Position numbers and translations under genes: made by a program
Notes under the pieces: generated by a model
Seen by the model: only the letters and a program-made list of their open reading frames with translations
Databases searched by the model: none
What the model was told of the DNA's origin: nothing
Source: Piezodorus guildinii
Lineage: Eukaryota > Arthropoda > Insecta > Hemiptera > Pentatomidae
Assembly: GCA_023052935.1 (NCBI GenBank)
Contig: CM041298.1
Span: forward strand, 58,026,217 to 58,090,216
Direction: 5' to 3'
Length of the DNA: 64,000 nt
Shown: positions 63,106 to 64,000 of the stretch, piece after piece
Layout: each line of letters begins with the position of its first letter
Numbering within the stretch: the first letter of the stretch is position 1

Positions 63106-63158
63106 ATTAAAATATTCAAAAAGAGACTGACTCCTGATCATTTCTACCTACGATAAAT

Positions 63159-63417
63159 AATGTTTAATTTCTTAAAATGGAGTTTTTACATTTAAAAAAT
63201 ATGCTTTTATGATGTGTATTTTACACTTGTTGGTTTTGATGTAACTTAATCATTTACTTTAATGATATAGGATTTTTTTAAAAGTAAATTTTGATGTTAT
63301 TATCCGGTGTTTTTTTATATACGCCATTTCCCTCTTCCGCTACTTTCATGAACTTTCACAAGATCGAATTTTCACGAACATTCACCTACCTACTCTCTCA
63401 CCGTGTATCGCGCCCAT
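63159..63417. other. No recognised gene
   Basis: AT-rich start, then 63310-63417 with CATTTCCCTCTTCCGC and similar mixed sequence. No match. Confidence 0.3.
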
Positions 63418-63650
63418 TACATCAGGTCTGGATCAACTCAGTAGTAAATGTACACCCACGCTTACATCTACCATCTATCAAATCACTACTGACCCTTCGA
63501 TTGGTCAAGAGGAAAATGAGGTAGTCGAGGATGGTTGTTGAACCACATCATCTTATATCGTTTTTATATTTATTAATAGTTCTTCCATCAAGTAACTTAT
63601 CCAATACTACTCTACATTAGCAATATTTTTGTAATCTAGATAGGTAATCT
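63418..63650 (+). repeat. Diverged duplication, copy 2
   Basis: CATCAGGTCTGGATC, CTTCGATTGGTCAAGAGG, AGGATGGTTGTTGAACCACA, CATCAAGTAACTTATCCAAT, TTTTTGTAATCTAGAT. Counterpart of 61945-62170. Confidence 0.6.
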
Positions 63651-63827
63651 TTTCCTCGCCTGCCATCACAGCAGGATCATGAATGCAGGATCACAGGATT
63701 TTAGTTAAGAGGCGGCTAAGTAGGTAAAATCTTAAGGGAAGCCCTCTTGGCCTCTTGGTCAAAAAAAGAGCTTAGTCAAAATAAATTCTGTGTATAAGCA
63801 TATTAATTTGAATATTAAATGCGTTCT

Positions 63828-64000
63828 TAGGGATCACCTGATTATGAGGGCTAGCATAACAGCATTCTATGCCTCAAGTCGCAGGTTGAAACCCAGTAGG
63901 ATTTTTTAAGAAAGTAAAAATTTCTATTTGTGCCGTCTTTCAGAGAGAACGTAAAATGATGTTCCCTAGCCTGTGCAATTTACTCGTTAAAGATCTTTAT
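63828..64000 (+). mobile_element. SINE-A copy cut by the window end
   Basis: Head TTAGGGATCACCTGATTATG and GGGCTAGCATAACAGC (A box), GTCGCAGGTTGAAACCC (B box). Body AGGATTTTTTAAGAAAG, GTGCCGTCTTTCAGAG, CTAGCCTGTGCAATTTACTC. The tail lies outside the window. Confidence 0.78.

Larger units (their letters stand above)
62850..63158. mobile_element. Miniature inverted-repeat element carrying hammerhead-like motifs
   Basis: The left arm (about 62850-62965) and right arm (about 63050-63158) are inverted copies: GTAGGTAGAAATAATCAGGA at the left outer edge against TCCTGATCATTTCTACCTAC at the right. Each arm contains TTTTGCCGACGTTTCGGCTC or its complement and an AAGCATAAACT segment at the inner edge. 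The right arm lacks about 20 bases between two GAGCCAT direct repeats, which removes the CTGATGA-equivalent. There is about 85 bp of unrelated DNA between the arms and no coding. Confidence 0.75.

Overview
The window reads as AT-rich animal nuclear DNA, most probably from an arthropod and quite possibly an insect. I see no prokaryotic gene organisation: no operons, ribosome binding sites or dense ORFs. Nearly all recognisable coding sequence belongs to transposable elements: Jockey-type LINEs, an RNase H-bearing LINE, other LINE tails, a Penelope-like element, a gag-only LTR retrotransposon and a mariner. Between them lie tRNA-derived SINEs, MITE-like repeats and long (AT)n tracts. No complete host gene can be called. 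One good candidate host exon (37549-37753), one exon-or-recursive-splice candidate (47280) and one weak ORF (59248-59630) are flagged. The species cannot be named from sequence alone.

Layout. 1-8.7 kb: Penelope terminus remnant, hAT-like MITE, LINE tails, a 71-nt A-tract and copies of a roughly 0.9-kb dispersed repeat (here 'family A', inner ends ACTTTCACTTAC). 8.9-14.3 kb: RNase H LINE with a 17-bp target-site duplication (TSD), a near-perfect 62-bp hairpin, family A split by a LINE, and another LINE. 15.3-16.3 kb and 30.1-32.1 kb: inverted copies of a second large repeat (family F). 18085-22345: full-length but frameshifted Jockey element on the minus strand with a 14-bp TSD, itself inside family A. 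25062-26478: a 1.4-kb palindrome whose arms differ only in minisatellite copy number. 33.4-34.8 kb: LINE fragment split by an internally deleted mariner. 37933-42350: Penelope-like element (RT plus GIY-YIG) with 772-bp terminal repeats in inverted orientation, each containing a hammerhead-ribozyme core. 42556-46296: LTR element with PBS, PPT and near-identical LTRs but only a gag-like ORF. 46.3-64 kb: MITEs, four kinds of tRNA-like SINE, two LINE insertions with clean TSDs, more hammerhead-like cores and a diverged duplication.

How it works together. This is a stratified graveyard with some young layers. Family A and the LINE tails were in place first and were then used as landing sites by LINEs, each marked by its own TSD. 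The youngest events, judged by repeat identity or intact frames, are the gag-only LTR element, the Penelope-like element and the LINE at 50107-51781. The most interesting signal is hammerhead-ribozyme architecture: ten sites share a GAAAC core, several with the CTGATGA box, a stem II and a matching GCC/GGC stem I. They occur in the Penelope terminal repeats, in isolated remnants and in a miniature inverted-repeat element at 62850-63158. All assignments come from reading the sequence; no database search was possible.
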